Part shown: positions 7,518 to 16,338 of the stretch, one piece after another | Position numbering within the stretch: the stretch's first letter is position 1 | Layout of the letters: each line of letters begins with the position of its first letter | Assembly: GCF_000812965.1 (NCBI RefSeq) | Contig: NZ_JSYN01000005.1 | Span: 1 to 64,000, forward strand | DNA: 64,000 nt | Reading direction: 5' to 3' | From: Pedobacter kyungheensis | GTDB lineage: Bacteria > Bacteroidota > Bacteroidia > Sphingobacteriales > Sphingobacteriaceae | Notes under the pieces: model-generated | The model's database searches: none | What the model was told of the DNA's origin: nothing | Seen by the model: the letters and a program-made list of their open reading frames with translations, nothing else | Program-made: the position numbers and the translations under genes

Positions 7518-8717
7518 CTAGATAAAATCGAGTGTATTAAACTTTTTGTTCAGGATATCGGCATTGTTTACATCGAGCCATTTATCTAAAATGGTTCCGT
7601 AAACCTGCCTGAAATCGAGCTGGTATTTTAAATCTCCGGTGTCCAGATCGCTTAGGTTTGGGGCAGCATTAAAAATGCCCTGTTTTTTTAATTTTCCTCC
7701 AAACACGAACATGTTGTTGGCGGTTCCGTGGTCGGTTCCGTTACTGGCGTTCTGTTCAACCCTGCGGCCAAACTCAGAGAAGGTAATTACCAAAGTATCA
7801 TCGAGCTTATTGTTCGATTTTAAATCTTTTAAGAACGCAGCCATGCCTTCGCTATATTGTTTTAGCAGGTTACCCTGTTGTCCAATCTGGTTTACGTGGG
7901 TGTCGAAGCCGCTAAGCGAAACATAGTAAACCCGGGTTTTCAATCCTGAAGAAATAAATTTAGAAACCGTTTTTAACTGATTGGCAAAACCACTGTTTGG
8001 GTAAGTTGATTTAGATTGATAAATCTTCGAAGTATTCTGGATATAACTTGCTGAAGATGAAGTTTCGATCATCGTTTTATACAAATAGCCTAAATTATCT
8101 TCGTCTAAATGCTCTTTATCATTCTGCAACATCGATTTAAAAAACGGATCGTTGGTGTTGCGGAACAAAGCTGCGGGATCTTTTAAGGCAATTCCCTTTT
8201 TGGTTTGCCCTTTCATGGCCAGCGAAAGCGAATCATCAACTTCGATAGCGGTGTAGGGGAATTTGCAGGTTTGGCAATTGCTGTCTAAATAACGGCCTAT
8301 CCATCCGGTTGATAAAAACTGGTTACTGTCGCTACCGGTTTGCCAGATATCCATCGAACGGAAGTGGGAACGGTCGGGATTGGGGTAACCTACATCGTTA
8401 ATAATTGTCATCCAACCCTGATCGTGGATTTCCTGTAAAGCAGCCATGTTAGGGTTTAGGCCCTGCATATCGTTAAGCTTAATTATTTCTTCGGGCTTAA
8501 TGGCAATACTTTTTCGCTTTTGGTAGTAAATATCGTTACCATAGGGGATAACCGTATTTAGGCCGTCGTTACCGCCCGATAACTGCACCACAACCAGGTT
8601 TTTGTACAGACTGAGTTCATCAAGCGCCATGGCTTCAAGTGGTTTCATAAAAGCCGGCACAAATAACGAGCCTGCAGCAACAAAACCTGTATTTCTTAAA
8701 AAATTTCTTCTGTTCAT
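7518..8717 (-). CDS. DUF1501 domain-containing exported protein
   Basis: A 399-residue protein of the DUF1501 (sulfatase/alkaline-phosphatase-like) family. The N-terminus MNRRNFLRNTG followed by a short hydrophobic stretch is a twin-arginine export signal. Family segments include NLVVVQLSGGNDGLNTVIPYG near 40-60, a SLSGFDTH segment before residue 280, TFSEFGRRVEQN near 310, and GTDHGTAN soon after. DUF1501 and DUF1800 proteins are almost always paired, as here with the gene at 8839-10281 in the same direction upstream. Their shared role is unknown. Expected location: periplasm or outer surface. Confidence 0.9.
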   Translation of the reverse strand: MNRRNFLRNTGFVAAGSLFVPAFMKPLEAMALDELSLYKNLVVVQLSGGNDGLNTVIPYGNDIYYQKRKSIAIKPEEIIKLNDMQGLNPNMAALQEIHDQGWMTIINDVGYPNPDRSHFRSMDIWQTGSDSNQFLSTGWIGRYLDSNCQTCKFPYTAIEVDDSLSLAMKGQTKKGIALKDPAALFRNTNDPFFKSMLQNDKEHLDEDNLGYLYKTMIETSSSASYIQNTSKIYQSKSTYPNSGFANQLKTVSKFISSGLKTRVYYVSLSGFDTHVNQIGQQGNLLKQYSEGMAAFLKDLKSNNKLDDTLVITFSEFGRRVEQNASNGTDHGTANNMFVFGGKLKKQGIFNAAPNLSDLDTGDLKYQLDFRQVYGTILDKWLDVNNADILNKKFNTLDFI

Positions 8718-8744
8718 CTTGTTAGTCTTTTAGCTAATGATTTT

Positions 8745-8831
8745 TTGGTTGATGGCTCATGGTTTTATAGTTGATGGTTTGGGTGTTTAGCAAATTGGCT
8801 ACTAACTATGAGCCATAAAACCATCAACCAA
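8745..8831. repeat. Imperfect inverted repeat between the DUF1800 and DUF1501 genes
   Basis: TTGGTTGATGG (8745-8755) pairs exactly with CCATCAACCAA (8821-8831); a further internal match lies in the GGCTCAT/ATGAGCC parts. It fills most of the 121-bp gap inside the presumed operon and could fold into a long RNA hairpin. Confidence 0.6.
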
Positions 8832-8838
8832 TATGCAC

Positions 8839-10281
8839 CTAGCACAACTGATATTCGGGCATGCTGGTAATTTCGACTGCTGTACTCCGCAAGCCTTTAT
8901 TATCGCTTACCATTGAGGTAATTTTGGTATTCAGTTTAGGTTGCAACAGAAACTCGGTAAGTGCCAGTGGTGTTAGGCCTTTTGGCAGGGTTTCTAAAAA
9001 TTTAGGCCAGTCGGCATTTGCATTTACGTACGATTTTGGTTTGTTGTTGGCATTTGCGTTGCTGGTTGCCGTTCTGCTTAAAGCAATTACGGCTTCATCT
9101 TCAGGATCGGCTTTGCCACTGAAATCAATTTCGCCATCGTTTAAAACCAGCGAGGGAATACGCATTCTGAGCATTAAGGATGAGCTGTCAATCCAGCTTT
9201 GCCCACCCGGCCAGCCAGCAACGTTGGGTGGGTTAAATAAATACTGACCTAAACTGCTTTGCAGCTGAATGAGCACTTGTGGTTTGTTGTAGGTAACATA
9301 AAACTCACGACTTAAACCCACTAAAAATTCGGCTGGTGATTTGATTTTTGTGCCCACATTTTCCGGATCGTAAAACCAATCAGAAGTGAACATTTTTTTC
9401 ATCATCGCTGCAATGTTATACTTCGAATTGTAAAAAGTTGTAGCCAGTTCTTTAATGTGGGCATCGTTTGGGGTATCGTTTACGAAGAATTTATATACTT
9501 TCTGTGCGATAAACTGAGCCGTTTCGGGTTTTTCTAAAATGATATCGATAATATGCTCGCCTTCAAAGTTGCCGATTTTACCAAAAAAGGTTTTGGTACC
9601 ATCATCGTGCAGGTTTTTACGGAAAATAAAAGAACCGTCTTTATCGTACATCCAGCCGGTAAATGAACGTGCAGATTCTTTAATGTCCTGTTCGGTATAA
9701 TTGCCTCTACCCAGGGTAAAAAGCTCCATGAGCTCGCGTGCAAAATTTTCGTTCGGTTTGCCTTTGCGGTTTTGCTGGTTGTTAAGGTATTGCAGCATGG
9801 CTGGCGCTTTCGATACTTCGACCAAAAGTGTTTTAAAACTACCCAAAGCATTGGCACGTTGAATATTATTTAACTGCTGTGCAAAAAACGGGTTGTTGTT
9901 GCGGCAGGCAAAGTGGCCATGCCAAAAGAGGGTCATTTTCTCTCTCAGTGGCGCATCGGTATTGATCATTTTGTTTACAAAAGCAATATTGAGATCGCGG
10001 CTTACCTCGTTTTGCTCGCGAACAATTTGCTGGCGCATTTTCTTTTCCTCATCTGTAAGGTCTTTTTTTGAATATAAACCTGCCTGGGCCAATAACTGTC
10101 GTTTCGATTCATAATCATTTACCAAAGCAATGGGATCGTCTTTCTGCGAAGTTTCGATCAGATGCTCAACTGTTTTTTCGAGATTTTTCCGGCTTAATTT
10201 TTCGAGGTCGGTATACGAAATTCCGAAGCCTGCACGGTTATAAAGATGCTTAACTTTGAAGAAATTATCTTTGGCGATCAT
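8839..10281 (-). CDS. DUF1800 domain-containing protein
   Basis: A 480-residue protein. Typical DUF1800 segments are visible: HLYNRAGFGISYTDLE at the start, REKMTLFWHGHFACR near 110-125, QNRKGKPNENFARELMELFTLG near 170-190, AREL then SFTGW, and FNPPNVAGWPGG near 350. The function is unknown; in this phylum it is paired with DUF1501. No clear signal peptide is seen, which is usual for the group. It is the first gene of the pair, transcribed towards the DUF1501 gene, with a 74-bp gap to the divergent aat gene. Confidence 0.9.
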   Translation of the reverse strand: MIAKDNFFKVKHLYNRAGFGISYTDLEKLSRKNLEKTVEHLIETSQKDDPIALVNDYESKRQLLAQAGLYSKKDLTDEEKKMRQQIVREQNEVSRDLNIAFVNKMINTDAPLREKMTLFWHGHFACRNNNPFFAQQLNNIQRANALGSFKTLLVEVSKAPAMLQYLNNQQNRKGKPNENFARELMELFTLGRGNYTEQDIKESARSFTGWMYDKDGSFIFRKNLHDDGTKTFFGKIGNFEGEHIIDIILEKPETAQFIAQKVYKFFVNDTPNDAHIKELATTFYNSKYNIAAMMKKMFTSDWFYDPENVGTKIKSPAEFLVGLSREFYVTYNKPQVLIQLQSSLGQYLFNPPNVAGWPGGQSWIDSSSLMLRMRIPSLVLNDGEIDFSGKADPEDEAVIALSRTATSNANANNKPKSYVNANADWPKFLETLPKGLTPLALTEFLLQPKLNTKITSMVSDNKGLRSTAVEITSMPEYQLC

Positions 10282-10355
10282 AGTTAACGATTTTACAGTA
10301 TGACTTATTTAAAACACAAGGGTTTAATCTTTGTTTTCTTTCTTATTTTCGTTCC

Positions 10356-10991
10356 ATGTTTTTTCAACTGTTAGCTGATGATCCCGCTTTTCCCGATCCT
10401 GCCCTGGCAGAAGACGATGGTTTGCTGGCCGTTGGCGGCGATTTAAGTATGGAAAGGTTGTTAATTGCCTACTCAAACGGTATTTTTCCGTGGTTTAGCG
10501 AAGACGATCCCATTTTATGGTATTCACCGCACGAACGCTGTGTAATTTATCCCGATAAAATCAAGATCAGCAAAAGCATGAAGCAGGTTTTAAAGCAGGG
10601 GATATTTAAGGTTACCCTTAACCAGGCTTTTAAAGAAGTGATCTTAAACTGCGCCACTGCGCCAAGAAAGGGGCAGGATGGTACCTGGATTACAACTGAG
10701 ATGCAGGAAGCTTACCTCCGGTTGCATGAGAACGGTTATGCCCACAGCGTAGAGGTTTGGCAGGACGATAAACTGGTTGGTGGTTTATACGGTTTAAAGG
10801 TAAACCGGGTTTTTTGTGGCGAAAGCATGTTTAGCCAGGTGAGCAACGCTTCAAAAACAGCCTTGATTTTTTTAAGCGAACTCAATATTGAGCTGATAGA
10901 TTGTCAGTTACCCAACGATCATTTAATGAGCTTAGGTGCCGAAATGATTAGTCGTGAAAGGTATATGGAAATGCTTCAATCTCAAGATTAA
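10356..10991 (+). CDS. aat: Leucyl/phenylalanyl-tRNA--protein transferase
   Basis: A 211-residue protein. Aat transfers Leu or Phe from aminoacyl-tRNA to proteins with N-terminal Lys or Arg, marking them for ClpS/ClpAP (N-end rule). Diagnostic motifs are LLAVGGDLSMERLLIAYSNG (about 25-44), GIFPWF followed by ILWYSPHERCV, WITTEMQEAY near 110, and FCGESMFSQVSNASK near 150-165. Full family length. The 3' end overlaps the convergent TMEM175-like gene by 4 bp. Confidence 0.95.
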   Translation: MFFQLLADDPAFPDPALAEDDGLLAVGGDLSMERLLIAYSNGIFPWFSEDDPILWYSPHERCVIYPDKIKISKSMKQVLKQGIFKVTLNQAFKEVILNCATAPRKGQDGTWITTEMQEAYLRLHENGYAHSVEVWQDDKLVGGLYGLKVNRVFCGESMFSQVSNASKTALIFLSELNIELIDCQLPNDHLMSLGAEMISRERYMEMLQSQD

Positions 10992-11596
10992 TCTCTGTTA
11001 GCGGCATCATTCAACTCTTGTTCCCGCATGGCTTTTTCTATCCTTTTATCGGGTATAAACCAAATGCAAGCGACAAAGAAGTAAAGTGCAACACCTAACC
11101 ATGGGTTTATAAAGCTAAGGCCAATTCCGGTAATATAAAAAAGTAACGAGATTTTACCTTTGGCATCGTTGCCTACGGCTTGTACCACTAAAGAATCGCG
11201 ACCTTCGGTCCGTTTAATTACGATTACGAATATTGTGTATGCAACTGCAGCTAAAAATAACACTACGCCATAAACAATTACCGGCCATAGCGCGAAGTGA
11301 TTTTCACCCATCCAGCCAGCAGCAAAAGGAAATAGCGATAACCAGAACAGGAAATTGAGGTTGGCCCACAACATGGCTCCGCTCACTTTTTTGATGGCAT
11401 GCAGTAAATGGTGGTGATTATTCCAATAGATGCCTACAAAAATAAAGCTTAAAATGTAGCTGATAAATTTGGGAATCAAAGGTTTAAGGCTTACCAAACT
11501 TTCGCTATGCTCTGGAACTTTAATCTCTAAAACCATAATGGTGATGATGATTGCGATTACGCCATCACTAAATGCTTCTAATCTGCCTTTGTTCAT
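10988..11596 (-). CDS. TMEM175/DUF1211 family potassium-channel-like membrane protein
   Basis: A 202-residue membrane protein. The N-terminus MNKGRLEAFSDGVIAIIITI carries the RxxxFSD signature of TM1 in the TMEM175 family, whose bacterial members are tetrameric K+ channels with single six-helix units. About six hydrophobic segments are visible, and IYWNNHHHLLHAI near 80-95 is also typical. The C-terminus is short, charged and cytoplasmic. Convergent with aat. Confidence 0.87.
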   Translation of the reverse strand: MNKGRLEAFSDGVIAIIITIMVLEIKVPEHSESLVSLKPLIPKFISYILSFIFVGIYWNNHHHLLHAIKKVSGAMLWANLNFLFWLSLFPFAAGWMGENHFALWPVIVYGVVLFLAAVAYTIFVIVIKRTEGRDSLVVQAVGNDAKGKISLLFYITGIGLSFINPWLGVALYFFVACIWFIPDKRIEKAMREQELNDAANRD

Positions 11597-11640
11597 AAGC
11601 CGTATGCATTAAACTGCCGGATGCAATTATGAGCTAATTT

Positions 11641-11684
11641 ATATAAAAAATAAACACCTGCAAGTTTTGGCCTGCAGGTGTTTC
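11641..11684 (-). terminator. Rho-independent terminator for the DUF1080 gene
   Basis: AACACCTGCA and TGCAGGTGTT (11652-11683) form a stem. On the minus strand the stem is followed by ATTTTTTATAT. It lies about 85 bp past the DUF1080 stop. Confidence 0.75.
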
Positions 11685-11768
11685 ATTATTGTTTTGTTGT
11701 ACTTAGTATTTAGCGATAAAATCGCTGTTCTCGTAGATTCTCGTTAAAAGCGAGGACCATGATTAACA

Positions 11769-12551
11769 TTATAGTTCCCTAACCCAGATATTCCGGAAAC
11801 TAATTGCCGGGCTTGGGTCGCCGTGATCTTGTAATTTAATTGATGCCGGACCATGTTTTTTATACTCAGGCGCACCAATGTATCTGGTTTCGCCTTTTAA
11901 TACAAAGCCGTTTTGCAACAATACACCGTTTAAAAACAGGGTAACGCTTGCTGGCTTTTGTAAGGTTCCGTCTTCGTTAAAACGCGGTGCATTCCAGATG
12001 ATATCATAATATTGCCATTCGCCTGGTTTTTTATTGGCGTTGGCCAAAGGAATACCTTGTTTGTAAACACTTCCGGTTTGTCCGTTAACATAGGTTTTAT
12101 TGTTGTAGGCATCCATAATCTGGATTTCGTAGCCATCGTCGCCACCGCCTGTTGAGGCTAAAAACACACCGCTGTTTCCACGTGCCTGTCCTTCGCCTGA
12201 AATATTTGCCGGAATTTTCCATTCCATGTGCAATTGGTAATCCGTAAATTTTTTATTGGTTTCGATATTGCCGGTTCCTTTTTTAACAGTGAAGAATCCA
12301 TCATCAATAGTCCATGCGGCAGGTTTAGATGGATCTTTTACCGAGTGCCAGGCATCCAGATTACGGCCGTTAAATAATATAATGGCATCAGAAGGGGCAT
12401 CTTGTGGCAATTTGCCAGGCGTAACAATCTTAGGTACGGGTTCCCAAACCTCGGTGGTTTTAGGGTCTCTGGCAGGATCTGGTTTTTTATCTTGTGCCAT
12501 AGCTTGCCCTGCGAATAAAACAGGAATAAATAATAGTGTGTATTTGTTCAT
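11769..12551 (-). CDS. DUF1080 (3-keto-disaccharide hydrolase domain) secreted protein
   Basis: A 260-residue protein with a signal peptide (FIPVLFAGQAMA|Q). The DUF1080 concanavalin-like domain covers about residues 50-260: IILFNGRNLDAWHSV, FTDYQLHMEWKIP, GNSGVFLAS near 128-136, and YEIQIMDAYNN. Characterised relatives act on 3-keto-glucosides or related sugars in the periplasm; the substrate here is not readable. It is monocistronic, with a terminator downstream. Confidence 0.9.
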   Translation of the reverse strand: MNKYTLLFIPVLFAGQAMAQDKKPDPARDPKTTEVWEPVPKIVTPGKLPQDAPSDAIILFNGRNLDAWHSVKDPSKPAAWTIDDGFFTVKKGTGNIETNKKFTDYQLHMEWKIPANISGEGQARGNSGVFLASTGGGDDGYEIQIMDAYNNKTYVNGQTGSVYKQGIPLANANKKPGEWQYYDIIWNAPRFNEDGTLQKPASVTLFLNGVLLQNGFVLKGETRYIGAPEYKKHGPASIKLQDHGDPSPAISFRNIWVREL

Positions 12552-12616
12552 AATTGTGGTTTAACTTTTTAAAGTTAACCAGTTTATTAAGAAATGGAAA
12601 TTTGGTATTTAAAATA

Positions 12617-12934
12617 TTACCCCAAATCGTCTACAACATAAGTTTCGCTAATGATAACTTCATCCGGTGCAATATCTTCTTTTCGCTGTTCAGCTAAATC
12701 GCGCATAGGGCAATATCCCGTAATGCCACGGTACAACAAGCCAGCGCCAATGGCAGCACCCGTTAATCCGATTACAGGATGAGTGAAAACACTCGTAATA
12801 CCTTTAAAAAGCAGGTAGGCGCCCGTTGCACCAGATAGCCAGCGTTCTGATTTGGAAACATTCTGAAACAGTTCGGGGTATTTCCAGGCTTCTTTTACAT
12901 TATTGACAGCCGTGTTAAAATCTTGATTTGTCAT
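12617..12934 (-). CDS. DUF2892 (YgaP-type transmembrane) protein
   Basis: A 105-residue protein. The middle shows the DUF2892 pattern: a SERWLSGATGAYLLFKGI segment, a second hydrophobic helix with GLTGAAIGAGLLYRGI, and the closing tag GYCPM, close to the GYCPLY found in the family. Two membrane helices are predicted. The acidic C-terminal tail (residues 85-105) is probably cytoplasmic. Function unknown; fused or free copies often accompany rhodanese or stress proteins. Confidence 0.8.
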   Translation of the reverse strand: MTNQDFNTAVNNVKEAWKYPELFQNVSKSERWLSGATGAYLLFKGITSVFTHPVIGLTGAAIGAGLLYRGITGYCPMRDLAEQRKEDIAPDEVIISETYVVDDLG

Positions 12935-13042
12935 GATGGTAGAGTTTATGTTCTACAGTATAACAAGTAAGAGGGGAATGAGTTTTGAAAAGAAGGTTAA
13001 ATTGTATTTCTGCCGTGGATTAATTTTTGTTACGAGAAATTA

Positions 13043-13143
13043 CGTCATTGCGAGAAGGTTTTTTCAGCCGACGAAGCAATCTTACAACAATGGCTACTAG
13101 CTAACGCATTAAGATTGCTTCGTCGTTCCTCCTCGCAATGACG
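13043..13143. repeat. 101-bp inverted repeat element, CGTCATTGCGAG type
   Basis: Outer arms CGTCATTGCGAG (13043-13054) and CTCGCAATGACG (13132-13143) are exact, as are inner arms CGACGAAGCAATCTT (13069-13083) and AAGATTGCTTCGTCG (13111-13125). No coding capacity. This is a family of dispersed elements very common in Bacteroidota; here it lies between the SNF2 helicase stop and the DUF2892 start. Confidence 0.85.
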
Positions 13144-13186
13144 AATTTTTTCTAAGGTCTGTCAATGGTGTAGATGTACAACTTAT

Positions 13187-16078
13187 TTAGTTCAATATCT
13201 CGCGTATATCTTCCTTACTTAGCGATTTAAAGAAACTTTCTTCGGTGGTAATAAGTGAATTAGCCAGCGATTTTTTGCGGTTCTGTAAGGCCAAAATTTT
13301 CTCTTCAACGGTATCTTTTGCGATAAACTTATAGATGAAGACCTTTTTATCCTGGCCGATACGGTGTGTCCTGTCAATAGCCTGTTGTTCTACAGCGGGG
13401 TTCCACCATGGATCGAGAATAAAAACATAATCGGCTTGTGTTAAGTTTAAACCTACGCCACCTGCTTTTATCGAAATTAAGAACACCTTCAGTTCGGTAT
13501 TTTGCTGAAATTCGGCCACAATTTCGCCCCGGTTGCGCGTTGCTCCATCCAGATAAGCAAAAGGGATATTTTCGGCTTCGAAATGTTTTTTAAAGATATC
13601 AAGGTGCTTAACAAATTGCGAGAAAACCAAAACTTTATGTCCGCCTTTCAGCACATTATCCAGTGTATGAATTACGTTTTCGAATTTACCTGAATCTGAT
13701 AGGTATTCGCCATCGATCATCACCGGGTGATTGGCCAATTGGCGTAAAGCCGTTAAGCCCTGCAATAGCTGAACCTGTTTTTGCGCAAAAGTCCCATCGT
13801 CCATGCTTTGCAGCAGATCGTTGCGGTAAGCCGATTTGGTTTTTTCGTAATAGGCGGCCTGATCTTCGCTCATATCGCAATAAATAACCTGCTCGGTTTT
13901 GGGTGGCAACTCTGCAGCTACCTGTTCTTTTGTTCTGCGCAGTACAAAAGGCTTAATTATAGTTTGCAGCTTGCGGGCTTTTTCTTCGTCTTTTTTCTTC
14001 TCTATAGCCTGCACGTATTCTTCAAAAAAGAAAGCCTGGGTACCTAATAAACCGGGATTTAAAAAGGTTAACTGCGACCACAAATCGCTTACCGAATTTT
14101 CTACCGGCGTACCACTCAAAATTAAGCGGTGTTTAGATTTGAGGCTTCTCACGGCTTTGAACGATTTGGAGGCAGGGTTTTTAATGTTCTGACTCTCGTC
14201 CAATATTACGTAATTGAAGTAAAAATTCTTCAATTCATCAACATCTACCCTTGTAACACCGTAAGTAGTAATAATGATATCATAATTGGCAAAATTGGCC
14301 ACATCTTTATTCCGGTTGGTACCGGTATGCGCGAGTATTTTAAGTCTTGGCGTAAACTTTTTAGCCTCTGTTAACCAGTTGTAAATTAAAGAGGTTGGCA
14401 TGATAATGAGCGAAGAAGTTTGGATGCCCTGCAACTGATCGTCTTCTTTTACTTTTTGCAGCATGGCCAATGTTTGGATGGTTTTACCCAAACCCATATC
14501 ATCGGCAAGGCAACCACCGAAATTGTATTCGCGCAAAAAGCTAAACCAGTTATAGCCGGCTTTCTGGTAATCGCGCAAACTGCCTTTAAAATGCGTGGGC
14601 ATCTGCGTATCGGCAATATCCTCAAAATCTGATAAGCGCTGAAGCTTACGTTCGAGTGTTACATTGGCCAGGCTATCTTCAGCAAGATCGTTAATTAAAC
14701 CGATGTGGTGTTTCTTGAGCTTTAAACTTTTGCCAGTTTCGGCCAGGCTGAATAAACTGCCGTATTGCGTAAACCACTTATCCGGAATAATGGCTACTTC
14801 GCCATCGGGTAAGAGGAATTCGCGCTTTTTATGTAGGATATGCTGTTTTAAAGAAAGAAAAGGAATCTGGTATTTTCCAAACCAAACTACGGCATTAATA
14901 TCGAACCAATCGTTTTCTTCTTTAACCTCGAGGTCGATTTTACTTACCCCAAACACAAATTTCTTTTGTCCGGTGGCTTGCTCAATTTCAAAACCCGAAG
15001 CCTGTAATATCTCAATGTGCTCGTTTACCCAGTTTATGGCTGCATAACTTGGGTTTTCCTCTCCAGAAATTACTTCCAGGTTACTGAATAAGGAACTTGT
15101 TTTTTTCAATCCGAGCGATAAAAGCAGGTTAAACTGTTTTTTCTCCCAGTCTGCCGAACGTTTAATGCGGTGAAAAATATAATTATCGGCCGTTTTCTCC
15201 AGTCGAACAGTTACTTTATGCGCGTTTTCTACCGGGAAAGTATATTCGCCATATTTAAAGTACAGCTGAATTTGCGAAAGGCCGCCATCTACATACAGTA
15301 CTTTAATTACCGGGATGGCTTCAAACTGTTCGGTCCTGATTTCGAAGCCTTCGGCATAAACATGGTGTTTCTCAATCAGAGGCGCCACAAATTTTTCGAA
15401 ATAGGTAGCCTCGGTAGTTTTGGGTATGGCGATATACCTTTTGTTCAGAAAGGGCTGTAATTTTTTACCTTCAATATCCTGATCAAAAAAGTACAGTACA
15501 TCGTTCAGTAATAACCAGGCTGGTTTGTTGCTGATGATCTGTGCTTCTTTAAACATAAACTCGATGCGCAGGTTCTGGTACTTGATGGTAGGGAAGTAGC
15601 GCGTTTCGGTTTCGTTACGGCGAAAGTGGAAAAGGATAGAAGCGGGTTCGGCAGCGAGTTCTATTTTACGCTCAACCGGCCAGCCATCTTTATCCATTAC
15701 ATAAAGCTCGTTTTTGGTTTTTAATAATTCTAAAGCTTCGGCCAGTTTCTTCTCTATTTTCGGGCGTACATTTTCATAAAACTTGTCGTCGAAAACCTTG
15801 GTGAAAAACTCAGTTGGCCTGATCAGCTTTTTATAATACTTTTTGATAATAGAGTCCTGCTCAATGTCATCCAGAATCCGGATCAGCTTATAATCGATAT
15901 CGCTTAAGAAACGGTTAAATTCTTCTGCAGTATGGGTAAAGATTCGCTGGTAGGTAAAAGAGAAATCGCCTTGCGGATTAAGCTGAACGATGTGTGGTTC
16001 AATTAAATAGCCCAGATACTCATGCTTGCACAAAGAGTACACTATTTTACAGGCTTTGGAACTATCGACACGTAACAT
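13187..16078 (-). CDS. SNF2-family DEAD/DEAH-box helicase
   Basis: A 963-residue protein. The C-terminal half is a full SNF2 motor: DDMGLGKTIQT (motif I, near 525), DESQNIKNP (motif II, near 630), LSGTPVEN (motif III), and KAGGVGLNLTQADYVFILDP with QAIDRTHRIGQ (motifs V and VI, near 905). SNF2 proteins use ATP to translocate on duplex DNA and displace bound proteins. The first 450 residues carry no domain I recognise; long uncharacterised N-terminal regions are usual for bacterial members. No nearby restriction, methylase or phage genes are visible, so a general transcription or repair role is more likely than a defence island. Confidence 0.92.
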   Translation of the reverse strand: MLRVDSSKACKIVYSLCKHEYLGYLIEPHIVQLNPQGDFSFTYQRIFTHTAEEFNRFLSDIDYKLIRILDDIEQDSIIKKYYKKLIRPTEFFTKVFDDKFYENVRPKIEKKLAEALELLKTKNELYVMDKDGWPVERKIELAAEPASILFHFRRNETETRYFPTIKYQNLRIEFMFKEAQIISNKPAWLLLNDVLYFFDQDIEGKKLQPFLNKRYIAIPKTTEATYFEKFVAPLIEKHHVYAEGFEIRTEQFEAIPVIKVLYVDGGLSQIQLYFKYGEYTFPVENAHKVTVRLEKTADNYIFHRIKRSADWEKKQFNLLLSLGLKKTSSLFSNLEVISGEENPSYAAINWVNEHIEILQASGFEIEQATGQKKFVFGVSKIDLEVKEENDWFDINAVVWFGKYQIPFLSLKQHILHKKREFLLPDGEVAIIPDKWFTQYGSLFSLAETGKSLKLKKHHIGLINDLAEDSLANVTLERKLQRLSDFEDIADTQMPTHFKGSLRDYQKAGYNWFSFLREYNFGGCLADDMGLGKTIQTLAMLQKVKEDDQLQGIQTSSLIIMPTSLIYNWLTEAKKFTPRLKILAHTGTNRNKDVANFANYDIIITTYGVTRVDVDELKNFYFNYVILDESQNIKNPASKSFKAVRSLKSKHRLILSGTPVENSVSDLWSQLTFLNPGLLGTQAFFFEEYVQAIEKKKDEEKARKLQTIIKPFVLRRTKEQVAAELPPKTEQVIYCDMSEDQAAYYEKTKSAYRNDLLQSMDDGTFAQKQVQLLQGLTALRQLANHPVMIDGEYLSDSGKFENVIHTLDNVLKGGHKVLVFSQFVKHLDIFKKHFEAENIPFAYLDGATRNRGEIVAEFQQNTELKVFLISIKAGGVGLNLTQADYVFILDPWWNPAVEQQAIDRTHRIGQDKKVFIYKFIAKDTVEEKILALQNRKKSLANSLITTEESFFKSLSKEDIREILN

Positions 16079-16297
16079 TGATGGGGTTAAAATTTTTCTA
16101 AGCTAAGCGCTTAAAAAACTTTAAACTTACAATATTTTGGGTTTACATCAAAAGAACTGATGGTTTTTGAAATAAAAAAATATTTTTTTTTAAGGAGCAA
16201 TTGAAAGGCAATACTTTAGCTAAACAGGCTTTGCTGTGCCTGTAAATATTTATCCTTTATAATTGCCTATAACTTATTATCTTTAGCAATGTATAAC

Positions 16298-16336
16298 GGT
16301 TTGTTAAAGGCCGTTAAGCTTAACGCCGAACAAACC
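16298..16336 (+). promoter_or_regulatory. Nested inverted repeat in the leader of the PorP/SprF-like gene
   Basis: GGTTTGTT (16298-16305) pairs with AACAAACC (16329-16336), enclosing the perfect palindrome CGTTAAGCTTAACG (16312-16325). The structure ends two bases before the ATG at 16339, so in RNA it would hold the ribosome entry region in a hairpin. It could also be a protein-binding site. Confidence 0.55.
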
Positions 16337-16338
16337 AA

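Noticed and set aside
13043..13143. CRISPR array or tRNA
   Set aside because: Only one nested inverted pair, no regular spacers, no cloverleaf or TTCGAAT-type loop.
14664..15047. 127-codon frame antisense to the SNF2 helicase
   Set aside because: Embedded in a conserved gene; shadow of it.
13187..16078. Phage-defence island marked by the SNF2 helicase
   Set aside because: No methylase, nuclease or other defence genes beside it; neighbours are housekeeping or surface genes.
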